Source: Pogonophryne albipinna (Eukaryota; Chordata; Actinopteri; Perciformes; Artedidraconidae). From it: a DNA stretch of 64,000 nucleotides. A program made the translations under genes and the position numbers. Each line of letters opens with the position of its first letter. The first letter of the stretch is position 1. The notes under the pieces were generated by a model that saw only the letters and a list, made by a program, of their open reading frames with translations, searched no databases and was not told the DNA's origin. The DNA lies in contig CM053243.1 of NCBI GenBank assembly GCA_028583405.1, positions 24,206,867-24,270,866 on the forward strand, given 5' to 3'. Below, piece after piece: positions 61,585 to 64,000 of the stretch.

Positions 61585-62257
61585 GTTAAGGTTTAATTTG
61601 ATGGGGACATATCTGCAGCGCCTTTTTTATTCTAATGATGTATACACATCAACTTCTTTACCATAAATCAGATTAACTACCTCCCATTTAGTCATCTTTA
61701 AGATATACAGTAGCATCTGTCGGGTATTTGAGTTGGGGGCGGGGGACAAGAAAAAGCTGAATGAGTCTCACTCCCACACATTTCATTCACTGGCATCAGA
61801 ATTCACAACTCGCACAGTGAGAGGCTCTGAATAGAGGCTGCACGCTTCTCACGCTATTAAAAATTCAGCAGTCTAGCAAGGCCACGAAGTCTCCTACGTC
61901 ACTGGAGTTACATTGAAGAGTGCAGTCACATTTCAGCGACAGCTCTCCAGTCTTATTTACCTGCGTGCCTCTCCTGTCTCTCCTTTTGCTTTAACTCAAG
62001 CAGACAGCCACTTGCATCCAATCTCAATATCACCTCCACCGTGTTCCAGAAATACACCTATACATCATATAGCTCAGAATATTTCTCCAGCTCAGAGCTG
62101 GTATCTTTAAAGAAGCCTTAAGAAACCATAAACAGCATATTCTAATACTTGAATCAAACCTTCAAGCAATTCATTGGCGAGAATAACGATAATAGTCATG
62201 CAAACATTTGATCTAAATGATACGTTTGGTTTCACCTGATCATTAAAAGGGTCGTAA

Positions 62258-63486
62258 CAGTGTTTCCCACAGATCTGAAATATACTTGGAGGGGGTTGGA
62301 GTTGAGGTGACATGCAACAACATTAACCTTTCTGTTGGTCGCTTGTTAGCAGACCCCTCACGCGATGGCAGAGCGAACAGGTACAGGCAGGGCCCATAGT
62401 GATAGCCCTATAGTTTAAATCTACTACCCACAAATAAATATATGGACATGGGTTACTATTTAAAACAAATGGTAAATGTATTTAGGAACCTATCAATGTC
62501 ATTTTAAGTGGGGGTGGACCTCAAATCCTCTAGGGGGGTCCGGGGGCATGCTCCCCCGGTAAGTTTTTTTATTTTGGAGTTAAATGCATCAATCTGGTGC
62601 ATTTTGAGGGGAAAATAAAGAGACTAGATCTATGGAAACACCTATATGAAACAGAACTGTATACTTTTCAATAATCATAAAATCATGGCCATAACCAATA
62701 ACATACCATTTCCAATATGAAAAACACTGAAACTTGTTTATTTATTTATTTTTGGTTCATTTATAGTTGTGAGTGTGTCTGTGCTCCTGAATCAGCCTCT
62801 CCTGTCTCCCTCCTCTCCTCCCTGCTCCTCTTTGAGGCAACAGCAAAGACTAGTTTTAGCTCTCAACACGTTTTAAAAGTGTATCTTGCCTTTTTTCACC
62901 TAGTTAACTTTTTATTTATTTATTCATGCATATTTTACTAATCACTACCCCCTCAAATGGAGATATGTGTTTACATAAATGGTGACCAAACCGTTTGAGA
63001 CCCACTGAGAACTTAGACTAAGTTAACTATCTAAACACTCAGAGTCCTTTACCTCACCTGAGCTGAGGTTATCCCGAGCTTGAATGAAACACAGAGACCA
63101 ATCAAGGGCTTTGATTTATGATCTGTATGACAGTGGCCATGTCGGCAGGCCACATCATGTAGACAGCCGGTCACCCTGTGTGAGGCAGGCCACTTAACAG
63201 GCCAGGCCATCGGGAAACCCCCCGGTCCTCCCGATGGCCAGTCTGGGACTGGGTACAGGAGGCGTAGAGCAAGGCATCATTGTCCACAAGTTAATCAATC
63301 GCAGAAGGCGTCGTGGTCACGGACGAATTAAAAATAGATCAATGATCTCAATGGGATTTCTCCTGGATAAATAACGGTTTTGAATTGAATTGAATAAAAA
63401 ACTAAATGGGTCGCGAAATATACTTGGGCGGCCGTTAATATACATGGGCGGCCCGCCCAAGTATAGTCTATGTATGGGAAACCCTG
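62258..63486. mobile_element. CAGTGTTTCCCA-ended DNA element
   Basis: Left end CAGTGTTTCCCA and right end TGGGAAACCCTG are near-perfect inverted repeats. Subterminal ATATACTTGG/CCAAGTATA blocks are also inverted. An internal GGTCCGGGGG/CTCCCCCGG hairpin (62537-62560) is a hallmark of this teleost repeat family. The interior carries a fragment of the 51812 family at 63190-63255. It interrupts the palindromic element described at 62245-63578. Confidence 0.75.
63190..63255 (-). repeat. Fragment of the CAGTGG-ended family (see 51812-52692)
   Basis: Minus-strand reading gives CCAGTCCCAGACTGGCCATCGGG-type sequence, matching the left end of the element at 51812 (GACTGGCCATCGGGA). It has opposite orientation and no second end. 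Confidence 0.6.
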
Positions 63487-63487
63487 C

Positions 63488-63569
63488 GTGATATATTTTA
63501 CAATCACATTAAAACCAATATAAATTGCTGTATTTATATTGGTTTTAATGTGATTGTAAAATATATTAC
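63488..63569. repeat. Near-perfect inverted repeat (38-bp arms, 6-base loop)
   Basis: Arms 63488-63525 and 63532-63569 are complementary except for one base. The loop is TGCTGT (63526-63531). The arms are AT-rich. The palindrome continues: TTACGACCCTTTT (63566-63578) is matched by AAAAGGGTCGTAA at 62245-62257, on the other side of the inserted element. Confidence 0.93.
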
Positions 63570-64000
63570 GACCCTTTTTAGTTTGTTTTATATACACATA
63601 CAAAATGGTTTGGAAGAGCTCATTGTACGATGGATTTTAATTTGACTGATGTTGATGTATCTCATTATACTGAGAGGTGTCACTTAAATACTGTCCTAAA
63701 GAACGGGGATCCGAATGAACAGCTTTTTATTTTCCATGTGATCACTAAAGATACTCGTGTACCCAATTATCTTATTTAGTGGGCCAATTCATCAATACAT
63801 ACCATATCAAATAAAAACATATATACTTGTTATACTAAGTTATTCATGTTATTCTTAGTTTACATTTCTTACATTTGAATGCAAGATTGAAGTTGAATTG
63901 CAAAAAGGAGGGCAGCATTAATGTCTTCTTTAAATGTATGATATAAAACTCATTGTACACGCTTTCTGTAATGCTTGACATTCACTTTTGTTAAATTCAG

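Larger units (their letters stand above)
55421..64000 (+). other. kif18a: KIF18A intron 9 (to window end)
   Basis: At least 8.6 kb with no further KIF18A exon recognised. It contains a LINE fragment (55740-55945), a Tc1 copy with a hAT insertion (57547-60327), a piggyBac-like element (60418-61584) and a split palindrome (62245-63578). The stretches 56050-57540, 61590-62240 and 63580-64000 hold nothing recognised. Confidence 0.75.

Overview
The window is nuclear DNA of a vertebrate, very probably a percomorph-type teleost fish. The evidence is two vertebrate genes split into short exons with GT/AG introns, AT-rich introns, and a dense, nested load of Tc1/mariner, hAT and TTAA-target DNA transposons plus LINE 3' tails. 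No prokaryotic operon, CRISPR array, rRNA or tRNA was seen.

Layout. The left edge (1-1212) is a Tc1-like transposon cut by the window border. Minus-strand METTL15, a mitochondrial RsmH-type 12S rRNA m4C methyltransferase, runs from its stop codon at 3563 to its ATG at 37055, in five coding exons. A non-coding first exon ends at 38854. All five exon joins keep frame and give a 389-residue protein. About 38.85-39.05 kb is a compact head-to-head promoter with three CCAAT boxes and a CHR-like/E2F-like pair. Plus-strand KIF18A, a kinesin-8 mitotic motor, begins there. Its ATG is at 40304 and nine exons are visible (exon 1 non-coding). These encode 413 residues: the whole motor domain, the neck and the start of the coiled coil. 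The rest of KIF18A lies beyond 64000.

METTL15 introns are long (intron 2 is 18.6 kb) but nearly transposon-free. KIF18A introns 5, 6 and 9 are packed with nested elements: (i) an apparently intact Tc1-like element inside a deleted copy of a second Tc1 family (43029-45647); (ii) a hAT element inside another hAT element (46248-48686); (iii) a foldback-like element with minisatellite-like inverted ends (49277-50320); (iv) a TTAA-flanked element carrying two further nested elements (51017-53099); (v) a second copy of the second Tc1 family carrying a hAT element (57547-60327); (vi) a piggyBac-like element (60418-61584); (vii) a palindromic element split by a CAGTG-ended element (62245-63578). Target-site duplications can be read for most of these, so insertion order can be deduced from sequence alone.

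The host genes are linked by position and promoter. KIF18A acts at kinetochore-microtubule plus ends and METTL15 in the mitochondrion, so shared promoter use is the only visible functional link. I found no convincing new protein-coding system. The most novel-looking structures are the 49277-50320 element, the split palindrome and the nested insertions.
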